Origin: Campylobacter jejuni
GTDB lineage: Bacteria; Campylobacterota; Campylobacteria; Campylobacterales; Campylobacteraceae
Length of the DNA: 64,000 nt
Direction: 5' to 3'
Assembly (NCBI GenBank): GCA_014305285.1
Contig: JACRSG010000008.1
Location: 19,566-83,565, forward strand
Both the position numbers and the translations under genes were made by a program. The notes beneath the pieces were generated by a model. The model made no database searches and was not told the origin of the DNA. It saw only the letters and a program-made list of their open reading frames with translations. How positions within the stretch are numbered: the stretch's first letter is position 1; each line of letters starts with the position of its first letter. Below are positions 15,445 through 26,297 of this stretch, one piece after another.

Positions 15445-18400
15445 ATGATACAAAAAGCTTTAGCCTTAGCTGAAGAATTACAAGGAAAAATAGAATTAAA
15501 TATTTCAAATTCTGAAAAAGAATTTCATTTAAAAATGCAAAAACTTCTTAACAATCCCAAAAATAAAGTTATGCTTATAGAACTTTTAGATCGTTCTTTT
15601 AGATGTAAAGATAAAAATGCAAGTTTTGAGCTTATAGAGTATACTTTGAGCAAATATGGCATAGCGGATTTTTTTAGTGCCTTTGAAAAATTCCTACTTT
15701 TTAGCTTTTTAAATTTTGGTAAATTTATTCCTAATTTAAGCGTGCCTTTTTTTATTAAACATTTAAGAGAAGATACCAAAGCTATGGTATTAGATGCAAA
15801 TTCTAGTATTTTAGAGCCACATATTAAGAAAAGAGCAAGAGATAAAATTACTTTAAATGTGAATTTAATCGGTGAAGAGGTTTTGGGTGAAGCTGAGAGC
15901 AAATATCGTATGCAAAAATATGAAGAAGCTTTAAAATCAAGTTATATCACTTATATTTCCATAAAAATTACTACTATTTTTTCACAAATTCATATTATAG
16001 ATTTTGATTATTCTAAAGAAGAGCTAGTAAAAAGATTAGATTATCTTTATGCTTTAGCCTTAGAAGAAGAGAAAAAACAAGGTGTATCTAAATTTATCAA
16101 TCTTGATATGGAAGAATTTAGGGATTTAGAACTCACTGTTGCAGCTTTTATGGAAAGTGTAGCTAAATTTGATATCAAAGCAGGTATTGTTTTACAAGCT
16201 TATATACCTGATTCTTATGAGTATCTTAAAAAACTTTTTGCTTTTTCAAAAGAGAGGGTTTTAAAAGGCATGAAACCTATTAAGATCCGCTTTGTTAAGG
16301 GTGCTAATATGGAAAGCGAAGAAACCATTGCATCTCAAAGGGGTTGGGAACTTCCTACTTTTTACAAAAAAATAGATACGGATAGCAATTATAATAAAAT
16401 GCTTGATTTTATCCTTGAAGGAGATAATTATAAATACATCCACATCGGTATAGCTAGTCATAATATCTTTGAGATTGCTTATGCTTATACACGGATTGCT
16501 GAAGTAGGTGCTTTAGATTCTTTTACTTTTGAAATGCTTGAAGGTATGAGTTTGCAATGTTCTTATGAATTATCTAGAATGCATGATTTAATCCTTTATG
16601 CTCCAGTTTGTGATGAAGCACATTTTAACAATGCTATTGCTTATCTTGTAAGACGTCTTGATGAAAATACGAGTGAAGATAATTTTATGCGTTATTTTTT
16701 CAATCTTAAAGTAGGAGATAAAAACTACAATATCCAAAAAGAACTTTTTTTAAAATCCTTAGAAGGTATAAAAACTCTTGATAATACTACACATCGTAAG
16801 CAAGACAGAAATAAAGAATCAAATATCATAAGTTCTTATGAAAGCAAAAAATTTAACAACGAAAGTGATACGGATTTTATCTTAGCACAAAATAGAGCGT
16901 GGGCTAAAGAAATTAAAGCCAAATATGAAAATTTAAAAGATTATGATGTTTATCCTGTTGTGGGCGAACTTGATTTTAAAGCAGAAAATTTAAATGTTTT
17001 AGAAGTTAAAGACAAGATCGAAGATAGAGTGATAGGAAAGGCCTATTTAGCAGGAGAAAAAGAAATCAAACAAGCTTTAGAAATAGCTAAAAATTCCAAA
17101 TTTACACAAAAAAGCCATGATGAAATCTATCAAATTTTAGCCAAAAGTGCAAAACTTATGAGAGAAAGAAGAGGAGATTTAATAGGTTTGGCAGCTTTAG
17201 AAGTGGGTAAAACCTTTTTAGAAATTGATCCTGAAGTGAGTGAGGCTATTGATTTTATAGAGTTTTATCCACACTCTTTAGAAGAGCTTAAAAAACAAAA
17301 TCCAAAAGTTAAATTCACGCCTAAAGGCATAGGGGTTACCATAGCTCCTTGGAATTTTCCTGTGGGGATTTCAGTGGGCACTATAGCCGCTCCTTTGGCT
17401 GCGGGTAATGTTGTGATTTACAAACCTTCTTCACTTTCAACCCTAACAGGTTATATGCTTTGTAAGTGTTTTTGGGATGCAGGAATTCCAAAAGATGCTT
17501 TGATTTTCTTGCCTTCAAAAGGAAGCGATATTTCTAAATATTTGCTTGTGGATGAAGCGATTAAATTTTCAATTCTTACAGGGGGAGAGGATACTGCCTA
17601 TGCTATGTTAAAAGCTAATCCAACCTTGCTTTTAAGCGCTGAAACGGGTGGAAAAAACGCTACTATAGTTTCTAAATTTGCTGATCGTGATAGTGCGATT
17701 AAAAATATCATTCACTCTGCTTTTAGCAATAGCGGCCAAAAATGTTCAGCTACCTCTTTGCTGGTTTTAGAAGAAGAGGTTTATAATGATGAAGAATTTA
17801 AAAAGACTTTAGTGGATGCTGCAAGTTCTCTAGCAGTGGGTAATCCTTTTGAATTTAAAAACAAACTAGGCACTTTGGCTGATAAACCAAATTCTAAAGT
17901 TCAAAAGGCTTTAAATGAATTACAACCTTATGAAGAATGGGCATTAAAACCTAAGTTTTTAGAGGATAATCCTTATTTAATGACACCAGGCATAAAATAC
18001 GGCACTAAAAAGGGTGATTTTACCCATATGAATGAACTTTTTGTACCGATTTTAAGTGTGATGAAGGCTAAAGATTTAAAAGAAGCTATTGATATGGTAA
18101 ATTCCACAGGCTATGGTTTGACTGCAGGTTTTGAAAGTTTAGATGAAAGAGAATGGGAATATTTTCACACTCATATAGAAGCAGGAAATATTTATATCAA
18201 CAAACCCACTACAGGCGCCATAGTTCTTCGTCAGCCTTTTGGTGGAATTAAAAAATCTGCCATAGGTTTAGGTAGAAAAGTGGGAATTTACAATTATATC
18301 ACTCAATTTTTAGAGATTAAGCAAGAAGATTTTGATGATCGTTTAATCGAAGAGAAATTTTCAAAAAAATTAGCACAAATAGATTTAAAAGAGGCACAAG

Positions 18401-18930
18401 ATTTTATTAAGGATTTAATTAAAATGTCTCAATCTTATGCTTATCACTATAAAAATGAGTTTAGTGTTTCAAAGGATTATGTCAATATACGTGGAGAAGA
18501 TAATCTTTTTTCTTATACCAAAATAAAAAATATGGTTTTAAGACTTTGTGGAAATGAAAACTTAAGAGATGTTTTAGGAGTGGTTTTGGCTGCAAATATT
18601 GCAAATATCGATCTAAGTATAAGTTATGATGAGCAAGATATTAGCATGATAGAACACATTGTTCAAAGTATAGGAGCAAAAGTATTATTTTTAAAAGAAA
18701 ATAAAGAAAATTTTATCAAGAGTATGAAACAGTATGAAAGAGTGCGTTATTTAGCAAAGCCAGATGTAAATGATGAGATTTATAAAGAGGCTGCAAAGCT
18801 TGCTAAAATCATCATAAGAGAAAAGCCCTTGTTAAATGGTCGTTTTGAATTTTTAAATTATTTCAATGAAAAAGCTTTAAGTATATCTTTCCATCGTTAT
18901 GGAAATTTAGGCATTAGAGCAATATCTTAA
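15445..18930 (+). CDS. putA: Bifunctional proline dehydrogenase / P5C dehydrogenase
   Basis: Converts proline to glutamate in two steps, feeding electrons to quinone and making NADH. I chose the ATG at 15445, which follows AGGAGATATAAA, giving 1161 residues. The first half is the FAD-binding PRODH barrel (IRFVKGA, MLEGMS). The second half is an aldehyde dehydrogenase with APWNFP near residue 645, SAETGGKNA and the catalytic cysteine in GQKCSATS. There is no N-terminal ribbon-helix-helix domain, so it should not repress its own operon. It is immediately followed by putP. Confidence 0.95.
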   Translation: MIQKALALAEELQGKIELNISNSEKEFHLKMQKLLNNPKNKVMLIELLDRSFRCKDKNASFELIEYTLSKYGIADFFSAFEKFLLFSFLNFGKFIPNLSVPFFIKHLREDTKAMVLDANSSILEPHIKKRARDKITLNVNLIGEEVLGEAESKYRMQKYEEALKSSYITYISIKITTIFSQIHIIDFDYSKEELVKRLDYLYALALEEEKKQGVSKFINLDMEEFRDLELTVAAFMESVAKFDIKAGIVLQAYIPDSYEYLKKLFAFSKERVLKGMKPIKIRFVKGANMESEETIASQRGWELPTFYKKIDTDSNYNKMLDFILEGDNYKYIHIGIASHNIFEIAYAYTRIAEVGALDSFTFEMLEGMSLQCSYELSRMHDLILYAPVCDEAHFNNAIAYLVRRLDENTSEDNFMRYFFNLKVGDKNYNIQKELFLKSLEGIKTLDNTTHRKQDRNKESNIISSYESKKFNNESDTDFILAQNRAWAKEIKAKYENLKDYDVYPVVGELDFKAENLNVLEVKDKIEDRVIGKAYLAGEKEIKQALEIAKNSKFTQKSHDEIYQILAKSAKLMRERRGDLIGLAALEVGKTFLEIDPEVSEAIDFIEFYPHSLEELKKQNPKVKFTPKGIGVTIAPWNFPVGISVGTIAAPLAAGNVVIYKPSSLSTLTGYMLCKCFWDAGIPKDALIFLPSKGSDISKYLLVDEAIKFSILTGGEDTAYAMLKANPTLLLSAETGGKNATIVSKFADRDSAIKNIIHSAFSNSGQKCSATSLLVLEEEVYNDEEFKKTLVDAASSLAVGNPFEFKNKLGTLADKPNSKVQKALNELQPYEEWALKPKFLEDNPYLMTPGIKYGTKKGDFTHMNELFVPILSVMKAKDLKEAIDMVNSTGYGLTAGFESLDEREWEYFHTHIEAGNIYINKPTTGAIVLRQPFGGIKKSAIGLGRKVGIYNYITQFLEIKQEDFDDRLIEEKFSKKLAQIDLKEAQDFIKDLIKMSQSYAYHYKNEFSVSKDYVNIRGEDNLFSYTKIKNMVLRLCGNENLRDVLGVVLAANIANIDLSISYDEQDISMIEHIVQSIGAKVLFLKENKENFIKSMKQYERVRYLAKPDVNDEIYKEAAKLAKIIIREKPLLNGRFEFLNYFNEKALSISFHRYGNLGIRAIS

Positions 18931-18947
18931 TGATTAAGGAGAGATTG

Positions 18948-20417
18948 ATGGAAGTGGTTCAAATTAATACCCCAATAGCAGTGATGTTTGTAGTTTATGC
19001 TTTGTTAATGCTTTATATAGGTTTTTATTTTTATAAGCAAAATAAAAATTCAGAGGATTATTTTTTAGGCGGGCGTACTATGGGGCCTGTGATATCTGCG
19101 CTTAGTGCGGGGGCTTCTGATATGAGTGGTTGGCTTTTAATGGGATTACCAGGGGCTTTATATGTAAGTGGTTTTATAGATTCTTATATTGCGATCGGGC
19201 TTACTATAGGGGCTAGTTTAAATTGGATTTTTGTAGCAAAAAGACTTAGAATTTATACCAGTGTTATTGCGAATTCTTTGACTATTCCGGATTATTTTGA
19301 AACTCGTTTTGATGACGATAAACATATACTTCGTATAGTATGTGCTGTGGTCATTTTGATTTTTTTTACCTTCTATGTTTCATCCGGACTTGTAAGTGGA
19401 GCAAAACTTTTTGAAAGTACTTTTGGTATCAGATATGATTATGCCTTAACCACTGGAACGATTATTATCGTTGCTTATACTTTTTTAGGTGGATATAAAG
19501 CGGTTTGTTGGACGGATATGATACAAGGGCTTTTAATGATGACGGCTTTAATCATTGTGCCTTTGGTTATGCTTTATCATTTGGGTGGCTTTGGTGAAGT
19601 GATGAGTATAGTCAAAGAAGTTAAACCCCAAGCTTTGTCTATGGGTGAAGGAGTAGGAGTTATAAGCATTATATCTGCACTTGCTTGGGGTTTGGGTTAT
19701 TTTGGCCAACCGCACATTTTGGTTCGTTTTATGTCTATTCGTTCTACCAGAGATATTCCTACGGCTACTTTTATAGGTATTGCTTGGATGGTGATTTGTT
19801 TGTTAAGTGCTTGCATGATAGGTGTTTTGGGTATCGCTTACGTGCATAAATTTGAATTAAGTTTGCAAGATCCTGAAAAGATTTTTATCGTGATGTCGCA
19901 ACTTTTATTTAATCCTTGGATTGCAGGTATTTTACTCAGTGCTATTTTAGCGGCTATTATGAGTACGGCAAGTTCGCAATTGCTTGTTTCAAGCTCTACT
20001 ATAGCAGAAGATTTTTATAAAAAGATTTTTAGAGAAGATGCGCCAAGTCATGTTGTGTTAAATTTGGGTAAATTAGGTGTTTTGCTTGTAGCTGTAATAG
20101 CGTTTTTAATTTCTACTGATAAAAACTCAAGTGTTTTAAATATAGTTTCTTATGCATGGGCAGGATTTGGAGCTTCTTTTGGTTCTGTAATGCTTTTTTC
20201 TTTATTTTGGAGTAGAATGACAAGAGTAGGAGCGATTTTAGGTATGATAACAGGAGCTGCTACTGTGGTACTTTGGAAGAATTTTGCAAATTCGGGTCTT
20301 TATGAAATAGTTCCAGGATTTTTAGTGGCTTCAGTGGTGATCATCATTGCAAGTTTACTTACTAATGTCCGCTTAGGAACCAAAGCAGCTTATGAAAAGA
20401 TGTTAAAAGAGCTTTAA
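18948..20417 (+). CDS. putP: Sodium/proline symporter
   Basis: Inner-membrane Na+/proline symporter of the SSF family, supplying PutA. The ATG at 18948 follows AAGGAGAGATTG and gives 489 residues; the upstream ATG at 18930 overlaps the putA stop but lacks such a site. The protein shows the SSF pattern: EDYFLGGR near residue 35, [14 protein letters not shown] near residue 50, and about 13 hydrophobic helices. A hairpin follows the gene. Confidence 0.93.
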   Translation: MEVVQINTPIAVMFVVYALLMLYIGFYFYKQNKNSEDYFLGGRTMGPVISALSAGASDMSGWLLMGLPGALYVSGFIDSYIAIGLTIGASLNWIFVAKRLRIYTSVIANSLTIPDYFETRFDDDKHILRIVCAVVILIFFTFYVSSGLVSGAKLFESTFGIRYDYALTTGTIIIVAYTFLGGYKAVCWTDMIQGLLMMTALIIVPLVMLYHLGGFGEVMSIVKEVKPQALSMGEGVGVISIISALAWGLGYFGQPHILVRFMSIRSTRDIPTATFIGIAWMVICLLSACMIGVLGIAYVHKFELSLQDPEKIFIVMSQLLFNPWIAGILLSAILAAIMSTASSQLLVSSSTIAEDFYKKIFREDAPSHVVLNLGKLGVLLVAVIAFLISTDKNSSVLNIVSYAWAGFGASFGSVMLFSLFWSRMTRVGAILGMITGAATVVLWKNFANSGLYEIVPGFLVASVVIIIASLLTNVRLGTKAAYEKMLKEL

Positions 20418-20429
20418 AAAATCTCTAAA

Positions 20430-20449
20430 ATCCCTACTTTTGTAGGGAT
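20430..20449 (+). terminator. Hairpin after putP
   Basis: A perfect 8-bp stem (ATCCCTAC/GTAGGGAT) with a TTTT loop begins 12 bases after the putP stop. The downstream T run is weak (AATTGTG), so termination may be partial. It separates putAP from the hsd operon. Confidence 0.55.
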
Positions 20450-20456
20450 AATTGTG

Positions 20457-20462
20457 TATAAT
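20457..20462 (+). promoter_or_regulatory. -10 box of the hsdRSM operon
   Basis: TATAAT directly after the putP hairpin, about 30 bases before the hsdR ATG. The hsdR ribosome site is weak (TTTAGG then a T run). Confidence 0.5.
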
Positions 20463-20490
20463 TTCCTAAATTATATTTTTAGGTTTTTTT

Positions 20491-23457
20491 ATGAATGATT
20501 TAATGACGCAAAATAACAACACCACTATTATTACAGAATACAAATTCACGCCCAAAGAGCCAAAAGCTTATCAAAGTGAAGAAGATTTGGAAAAATTTCT
20601 TATTAAAGAACTTACGCTTCAAGGCTATGAGAGATTAAATTTAAACGATATAAACGACCTTGAAAATAATCTTAAATTACAACTTCAAAGGCTTAATAAT
20701 ATCTTTTTTTCACCCACAGAATGGGAAAGCTTTTATAAACAAAACATCGTTAATCCCAAGCTAACCTTTGAAGATAAAACTAAAATACTCCAAAGCGATA
20801 GCTTCACACTTACGCTTGATAAAGATGATGGAAGCAAGAAAAATATCATTTTAATAGATAGAGCTAATCCTATCAATAATCATTTACAAGTCATATCACA
20901 GCTAAAAAATGAAAAGGGTGAGTTTAAAAATCGCTATGATGTTAGCATTTTAGTCAATGGACTGCCTTTAGTGCATATTGAGCTAAAAAGGCGTGGAGTA
21001 ATCCTAAAAGAAGCTTTCAATCAAATCAGACGTTATCAAAAAGAGAGCTTTTTAGAGGGTAATGCGCTTTATGAATTTGTGCAAATTTTTATTATTTCAA
21101 ATGGCACACTTACTAAATATTACAGCAACACAAACCAGCACAAAATCAAAAAATCACAAAACGATAATTATGCTTTTTGTATAAGTTTTTCAGATGCTAA
21201 AAACAATATTATTGAAGATTTAAAAGACTTTACAAAGACTTTTTTAGCTAAAAGAAATTTGCTTAATATTCTAACAAAATATTGCGTTTTTAATGCAGAT
21301 AATGAATTGCTTATCATGCGTCCTTATCAAATCGCAGCAAGTGAGAGAATTATAGATAAAATTAAAATCGCCCACAATCATAAACATTATGGCAAAGTAG
21401 AAGCAGGGGGCTATATATGGCATAGCACAGGAAGCGGAAAGACTTTAACTTCATTTAAAACAGCGATTTTAGCCACAAAACTAAGCTTTATTCAAAAAGT
21501 GCTTTTTGTTGTAGATAGAAAAGATCTAGATTATCAAACACAAAAAGAATATGATAAATTTGAAAAGGGTGCAGCCAATGCCACTAAAAACACCGATGAG
21601 CTAAAAAGGCGAATTGAGAGCACAAGAGAAGATGAAAAAATCATCATCACCACCATCCAAAAGCTTTCAAATTTTGTGCAAAAATATGAAAATTCTCGTA
21701 TTTTTGATTCTGAAATTGTCTTTATTTTTGATGAATGCCATAGAAGTCAGTTTGGCTTGATGCACGAACAAATTATCAAAAAATTTAAAAAATACTATAT
21801 TTTTGGTTTCACTGGCACACCTATCTTTGAAGAAAATGCAGGGAAAAATTATTTTGTCAATACTGATAAAAATTTAGAGCTTAAAACTACACAAAGCACT
21901 TTTGGTACTTGTTTACATTCTTACACGATTTTAAATGCAATAAAAGATAAAAATATCTTGCCTTTTAAAGTGAGCTATCATTCTACAATGAAGCAAATTG
22001 AAAGCCAGAATCAAAGCGATGTTTTAGGTATAGATAAAGAATCTGCACTTTTAAATAGTAAGCGAATACGAAAAATCGTCAGCTATATTTTAAAGAATTT
22101 TAATCGCCACACTAAAAGACAAAATGCCTACACGCTTAAAAATCAAAGAGTGCAAGGCTTTAATGCTATTTTTGCTACTGCTAGTGTAGATTTTGCCAAA
22201 ATTTATTATGAAGAATTTAGCAGACAATTAAAACAAAACAAACAAGATTTAAAAATTGGTATTATTTATTCTTATGAGCAAAATGAAGATTTAGATGAGT
22301 TTACAAGCAATGGCCAAAGTGCAAAAGAGTTTTTAAGCCATGCGATAAAAGATTATAATGGCTATTTTAAAAGTGATTTTAGCTTAGAAAAATTTGATAA
22401 TTATTATAAAGATATATCACAAAAGCTTAAAAACAAAGAGCTAGATTTGCTTATCGTGGTCAATATGTTTCTAACAGGTTTTGATTCTAAAACGATAAAT
22501 ACCCTTTATGTCGATAAAAATCTTAAATACCACGGACTACTGCAGGCCTTTTCACGCACGAATAGAATCTTAAATGAGCAAAAAAATTGCGGTAATGTTG
22601 TGTGTTTTAGGGATTTAGAAAATGCCACAAATGAAAGCTTAAAAATGTTTGGTGATGAAAAAGCATCAAGCATTGTTTTACTAAAAAATTTTGCTTTTTA
22701 TTTTGAAAAATATAGTGCGTTAGTCGATGAATTAAAACAACAATTTGAACTTTTAAATTTTCCATTAAAAAGCGAAAAAGAGCAAAAAGAATTCATTAAA
22801 ATTTTCAATCAAATGTTAAAACTAGAAAATATTTTAAATCTTTTTGATGAGTTTAAAAATCCTTTAAATATCGGAGAGAAACAAGATTATCAAAGCTATT
22901 ATTTAGAGCTTTATACTGCAATCAAAGACGAGAAAAAAATACAAAATGAAAATATTAACGATGATTTGATCTTTGAAATCGAGCTGATTAAGCAAAATGA
23001 AATCAATGTAGATTTTATATTGTTCTTGCTTGAAGAATACCACAAAACAACCAAGAAAAATATTAAAGAAATGATTTTAAAAACCATCATTTCAAACCCA
23101 AGCCTAAGGGATAAAAAAGAGCTTATTGAAGAGTTTTTAAACGAAATTGATAATAATAAAACAAGCGATTATGAAAGCCTTTTTGAAAGTTTTATGCAAA
23201 GAAAAAAAGAGCAAGAATTACAAAAAATCATAGAAGATGAAAATCTCAATGAACATTTGACAAAAGAATATTTAGATGAAGCTTTTGAGCTGAATTTTTT
23301 CCAAGATAAAGGCGAACGTATAGGAAGACTTTTACCGCTTATGAATCCTTTTGCCCCAAAGAGTGAGGGAAATGATGAAAAACGACAACGAATCATTACT
23401 AAACTTAAAGGTTTTTTTGATAAATTCATAGTTTTTTTAAAGGTAGAGGATGAATAA
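20491..23457 (+). CDS. hsdR: Type I restriction enzyme, R subunit
   Basis: ATP-dependent motor and nuclease subunit of a type I restriction complex, 988 residues. The N-terminal nuclease shows D150 and ELK (164-166). The SF2 motor follows, with TGSGKT at 313-318, DECHR at 414-418 and FTGTP shortly after. A helicase motif VI-like FSRTNRIL lies near residue 690. It is intact and overlaps hsdS by 8 bases. The type I locus I remember from NCTC 11168 is elsewhere in the chromosome, so this one is probably acquired at this site. Confidence 0.95.
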   Translation: MNDLMTQNNNTTIITEYKFTPKEPKAYQSEEDLEKFLIKELTLQGYERLNLNDINDLENNLKLQLQRLNNIFFSPTEWESFYKQNIVNPKLTFEDKTKILQSDSFTLTLDKDDGSKKNIILIDRANPINNHLQVISQLKNEKGEFKNRYDVSILVNGLPLVHIELKRRGVILKEAFNQIRRYQKESFLEGNALYEFVQIFIISNGTLTKYYSNTNQHKIKKSQNDNYAFCISFSDAKNNIIEDLKDFTKTFLAKRNLLNILTKYCVFNADNELLIMRPYQIAASERIIDKIKIAHNHKHYGKVEAGGYIWHSTGSGKTLTSFKTAILATKLSFIQKVLFVVDRKDLDYQTQKEYDKFEKGAANATKNTDELKRRIESTREDEKIIITTIQKLSNFVQKYENSRIFDSEIVFIFDECHRSQFGLMHEQIIKKFKKYYIFGFTGTPIFEENAGKNYFVNTDKNLELKTTQSTFGTCLHSYTILNAIKDKNILPFKVSYHSTMKQIESQNQSDVLGIDKESALLNSKRIRKIVSYILKNFNRHTKRQNAYTLKNQRVQGFNAIFATASVDFAKIYYEEFSRQLKQNKQDLKIGIIYSYEQNEDLDEFTSNGQSAKEFLSHAIKDYNGYFKSDFSLEKFDNYYKDISQKLKNKELDLLIVVNMFLTGFDSKTINTLYVDKNLKYHGLLQAFSRTNRILNEQKNCGNVVCFRDLENATNESLKMFGDEKASSIVLLKNFAFYFEKYSALVDELKQQFELLNFPLKSEKEQKEFIKIFNQMLKLENILNLFDEFKNPLNIGEKQDYQSYYLELYTAIKDEKKIQNENINDDLIFEIELIKQNEINVDFILFLLEEYHKTTKKNIKEMILKTIISNPSLRDKKELIEEFLNEIDNNKTSDYESLFESFMQRKKEQELQKIIEDENLNEHLTKEYLDEAFELNFFQDKGERIGRLLPLMNPFAPKSEGNDEKRQRIITKLKGFFDKFIVFLKVEDE

Positions 23458-24628
23458 AATAGAAAAACTACTCAAAGAGCTTTGTCCTAAGGGTGTGGAG
23501 TTTAGAGCATTACAAGATGTTTGTAATTTAAGGGCAGGGGAAAGAATTACAACTTCTATGATGAGCGATGAATTTGAATTCCCTGTTATGGGTGGGGGTG
23601 TAGAGCCGACGGGGTATTATTCTAGTTATAATTTTGAAAATGTTGTAACAATAGCAAGGGCAGGAAGTGCTGGATTTGTTAGTTTCCAAAAAAATAAATT
23701 TTGGGCAACGGATGTGTGTTTTGTTGCAAGTGCAAAAACTGAGTTATATGTAAATATTAAGTATGTTTTTTATTTTTTAAAACACCATGAATATGAATTA
23801 AAAAAACATCTTTATGGTGGTTCAATGCCTAAGCTTGAAAAGCGATATTTATGGGAGTTTCAAATCCCCCTCCCACCCCTCAAAGTGCAAGAAGAAATAG
23901 TAACCATTCTTGACACCTTTACAGAACTAGAATCAGAACTAGAATCAGAACTAAAAGCACGCCGCCGTCAGTATGAGTATTATCGCAACAAGCTTTTATC
24001 TTTTGAGTATTTAGATAAAAATGGGGGGGGGTATGAGAAGAAAAGCTTGGGAGAGATTGGCACATTTACGCGTGGGAATGGTTTGCAGAAAAAGGACTTT
24101 AAAGAATTTGGAATCCCTTGCATTCATTATGGACAGATTTACACCTTTTATGGAATCCATACTCATAAAACAATCTCTTTTGTCAGTAAGGAAACCGCAA
24201 AGAAGCTTAAAAAAGCAAAAAGGGGAGATTTAATCATTGCGGAGGTTAGTGAAAATAAAGAAGATGTTTGTAAAGCAGTTGTATATTTGGGAGATAGCGA
24301 AGTGTGCATTAGTGGGCATAGCTTTGCTTTTTCACATAAGCAGAATCCTAAATATATTGCTTACTTTTTTCAAACTCATTTCTTTCAAGACCAAAAAATA
24401 AAATATACTTTTGGAACTAAGGTTATTACAGTGCATATTGATAATTTAAGAAAGATACAAATCCCCCTCCCACCCCTCAAAGTGCAAAATGAAATTGTAA
24501 AGATACTTGATCAGTTTGATACTTTAGTCAATGACCTAAACAGTGGAATCCCAAGAGAGATAGAATTAAGAAAAAAGCAATATGAATACTATAGAGAAAA
24601 GTTATTAAACTTTGAAAGGAGAGAATAA
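23450..24628 (+). CDS. hsdS: Type I restriction-modification specificity subunit, with variable-repeat features
   Basis: Target-recognition subunit of 392 residues with two recognition domains (about 15-135 and 205-330). Each is followed by a near-identical conserved segment starting IPLPPLKVQ (residues about 138 and 337). Between them is a linker with LESE repeats (159-168) and Gly192-194 encoded by a run of nine G (24023-24031). The present G9 keeps the full frame open. One more G gives a stop almost at once; one fewer gives a 53-residue foreign tail ending at 24233. The stop overlaps the hsdM start. The C-terminal helix resembles the central linker ([13 protein letters not shown] versus [13 protein letters not shown]), as in circularly symmetric HsdS. 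Confidence 0.94.
   Translation: MNKIEKLLKELCPKGVEFRALQDVCNLRAGERITTSMMSDEFEFPVMGGGVEPTGYYSSYNFENVVTIARAGSAGFVSFQKNKFWATDVCFVASAKTELYVNIKYVFYFLKHHEYELKKHLYGGSMPKLEKRYLWEFQIPLPPLKVQEEIVTILDTFTELESELESELKARRRQYEYYRNKLLSFEYLDKNGGGYEKKSLGEIGTFTRGNGLQKKDFKEFGIPCIHYGQIYTFYGIHTHKTISFVSKETAKKLKKAKRGDLIIAEVSENKEDVCKAVVYLGDSEVCISGHSFAFSHKQNPKYIAYFFQTHFFQDQKIKYTFGTKVITVHIDNLRKIQIPLPPLKVQNEIVKILDQFDTLVNDLNSGIPREIELRKKQYEYYREKLLNFERRE
23924..23953 (+). repeat. 12-bp tandem repeat in the hsdS linker (2.5 copies)
   Basis: GAACTAGAATCA is present twice in tandem, followed by a half copy, and encodes [10 protein letters not shown] at residues 159-168. It sits in the helix that sets the distance between the two recognition domains, as the TAEL repeat does in EcoR124. 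Confidence 0.9.
24023..24031 (+). repeat. G9 homopolymer in hsdS (phase-variation tract)
   Basis: Nine consecutive G in a genome of roughly 30% GC. Such tracts are the known slippage sites of C. jejuni contingency genes. Here it encodes three glycines between the two halves of HsdS. Confidence 0.93.
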
Positions 24629-26163
24629 TGAAAAGTGTAGAGCAAAGAGAAGAGTTGCATAAAACCATTTGGAAAATCGCAAATGATTTGCGTGGAAGTG
24701 TCGATGGCTGGGATTTTAAAAGCTATGTTTTGGGGTTTTTGTTTTATTATTTTATCTGTGAAAATCTAAAAAGCTATGTTTTAAAATCCTTTAAGCAAGA
24801 TTATGAAAATTTAAGCGATGAGATGGCAGAAAATGGCAAAAATATTGTTATTAAAGATAAGGGATTTTTTATAAAGCCTAGTCATCTTTTTTCAAATATG
24901 CTTAAAAATGCAAATTTAGAAAATTTAAATGAAAAACTAAGTGTGATTTTTAAAGAAATAGAGGCAAGTGCAAATGGAAATGAGAGTGAAAAAAGCTTTA
25001 AGGGGCTTTTTGATGATTTAGATCTTTACTCCAATAAACTTGGAGCAAATAACCTAGAGCGTAATAAAAAGATTTTAAAGATTATGGAGGCGATTTCTGA
25101 TCTTGATTTGCACTATAATGAAAATGAGATCGATGCTTTTGGTGATGCGTATGAGTTTTTAATGACAATGTATGCAAGCAATGCAGGTAAAAGCGGGGGA
25201 GAGTTTTTTACTCCACAAGAAGTAAGCAAACTTCTAGTAGAAATTACTTTGCATAATAACGCTAAGCCAAATAAAGTCTATGATCCTGCTTGTGGAAGTG
25301 GATCACTACTTTTACAATACAAAAAATCACTAAAAAGCGATCCTAAAAAGGGTTATTTTGGACAAGAGATCAATATCACTACTTACAACCTTGCAAGAAT
25401 GAATATGTTTTTACATGATGTGAATTACACGCTTTTTGATATCGCACATGGTAATACTTTGATAAGTCCTAATGAAAATCATAAATCCCTAGAGCCTTTT
25501 GATGCAATTGTTAGCAATCCTCCTTATAGCACCAAATGGGAGGGCAAAGACAATGCACTTTTAATTAATGATGAAAGATTTAACAAAGCAGGAGTATTAG
25601 CACCCACTTCAAAGGCGGATCTTGCGTTTGTAATGCATAGTTTGGCTTGGCTTAGCGAGAAAGGAAGTGCTGCAATTGTCTGTTTTCCTGGGGTGATGTA
25701 TAGAAGTGGAGCAGAAAAAGAGATAAGAAAATACATGATAGAAGAAAACTTTGTAGATTGTGTGATTTCTTTAGCACCCAATCTGTTCTTTGGTACAAGC
25801 ATTGCGGTGTGTATTTTAGTGCTTAGAAAGAATAAAACCGATGATAAAACTCTATTTATCAATGCAAATGAAGAATTTATAAAAGTAACCAATAAAAATA
25901 TGCTAAGCAAAGAAAACTTAGAAAATATCTTAAAGCTTTATACAGATAGGGCAGAAGTGCCACATTTAACCAAGCTTGTAAGCATCGAAGAGCTTGCAAA
26001 AAATGATTATAACTTAAGTGTATCAAGTTATGTACAAGCATATGATACAAGAGAGATAATCGACATAAAAGCACTCAATAAAAATATAGAAGAGACAGTA
26101 AAACGTCAAAGTGTTTTAAGAAATAAAATCGATAGCTTAGTGCGTGAGCTTGAGTGTGGTTAA
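24628..26163 (+). CDS. hsdM: Type I restriction-modification DNA methyltransferase, M subunit
   Basis: N6-adenine methyltransferase subunit of 511 residues. It shows the SAM site DPACGSGS (about residue 219), preceded by [12 protein letters not shown], and the catalytic NPPY near residue 297. The N-terminal helical domain of HsdM precedes these. With HsdS it protects the host sites and with HsdR it restricts. The order R-S-M with 8-bp and 1-bp overlaps makes one transcription unit with M last, which is unusual relative to the common M-S-R. Confidence 0.95.
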   Translation: MKSVEQREELHKTIWKIANDLRGSVDGWDFKSYVLGFLFYYFICENLKSYVLKSFKQDYENLSDEMAENGKNIVIKDKGFFIKPSHLFSNMLKNANLENLNEKLSVIFKEIEASANGNESEKSFKGLFDDLDLYSNKLGANNLERNKKILKIMEAISDLDLHYNENEIDAFGDAYEFLMTMYASNAGKSGGEFFTPQEVSKLLVEITLHNNAKPNKVYDPACGSGSLLLQYKKSLKSDPKKGYFGQEINITTYNLARMNMFLHDVNYTLFDIAHGNTLISPNENHKSLEPFDAIVSNPPYSTKWEGKDNALLINDERFNKAGVLAPTSKADLAFVMHSLAWLSEKGSAAIVCFPGVMYRSGAEKEIRKYMIEENFVDCVISLAPNLFFGTSIAVCILVLRKNKTDDKTLFINANEEFIKVTNKNMLSKENLENILKLYTDRAEVPHLTKLVSIEELAKNDYNLSVSSYVQAYDTREIIDIKALNKNIEETVKRQSVLRNKIDSLVRELECG

Positions 26164-26282
26164 GGTTTAGTGCAATCTTAGAGCACGAAGATCCCAAAAA
26201 AAAGAGTGAGATTATAGCTTAAATTGAATATGAAGTTAAAAAGAATATTGATAAATTTATTTTGTTTTTCATTAAAAATCGC
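26164..26282 (+). other. Intergenic stretch between hsdM and selC with a possible gene-end remnant
   Basis: The frame from 26166 reads FSAILEHEDPKKKSEIIA and stops at TAA 26220-26222, without a start codon in reach. The composition looks like a real protein C-terminus rather than random AT-rich DNA, so it may be what is left of a gene broken when the hsd genes came in. I could not identify it. The rest is AT-rich up to the selC promoter. Confidence 0.3.
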
Positions 26283-26288
26283 TATAAT
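26283..26288 (+). promoter_or_regulatory. -10 box of selC
   Basis: TATAAT ends 9 bases before the first base of the tRNA, the expected distance for a tRNA promoter. The promoter appears intact even though the tRNA does not. Confidence 0.65.
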
Positions 26289-26297
26289 TATCACTTT

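Larger units (their letters stand above)
23861..24487 (+). repeat. 30-bp perfect direct repeats inside hsdS (23861-23890 and 24458-24487)
   Basis: The same 30 bases (starting CAAATCCCCCTCCCACC) occur after each recognition domain, 597 bp apart, which is a multiple of three. They encode the conserved [10 protein letters not shown] segment. The unusually C-rich, perfectly matching sequence suggests recent exchange. Recombination between them would remove one recognition domain in frame. Confidence 0.9.

Noticed and set aside
24021..24233. A 70-codon plus-strand frame inside hsdS
   Set aside because: It is the shifted frame of hsdS after the G tract. It matters as the tail produced in the G8 state, not as a gene.
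20491..26163. Prophage or integrative element origin of the hsd locus
   Set aside because: No integrase, transposase, phage structural gene or flanking direct repeat is visible within the window, so only acquisition at a tRNA-adjacent site can be suggested.
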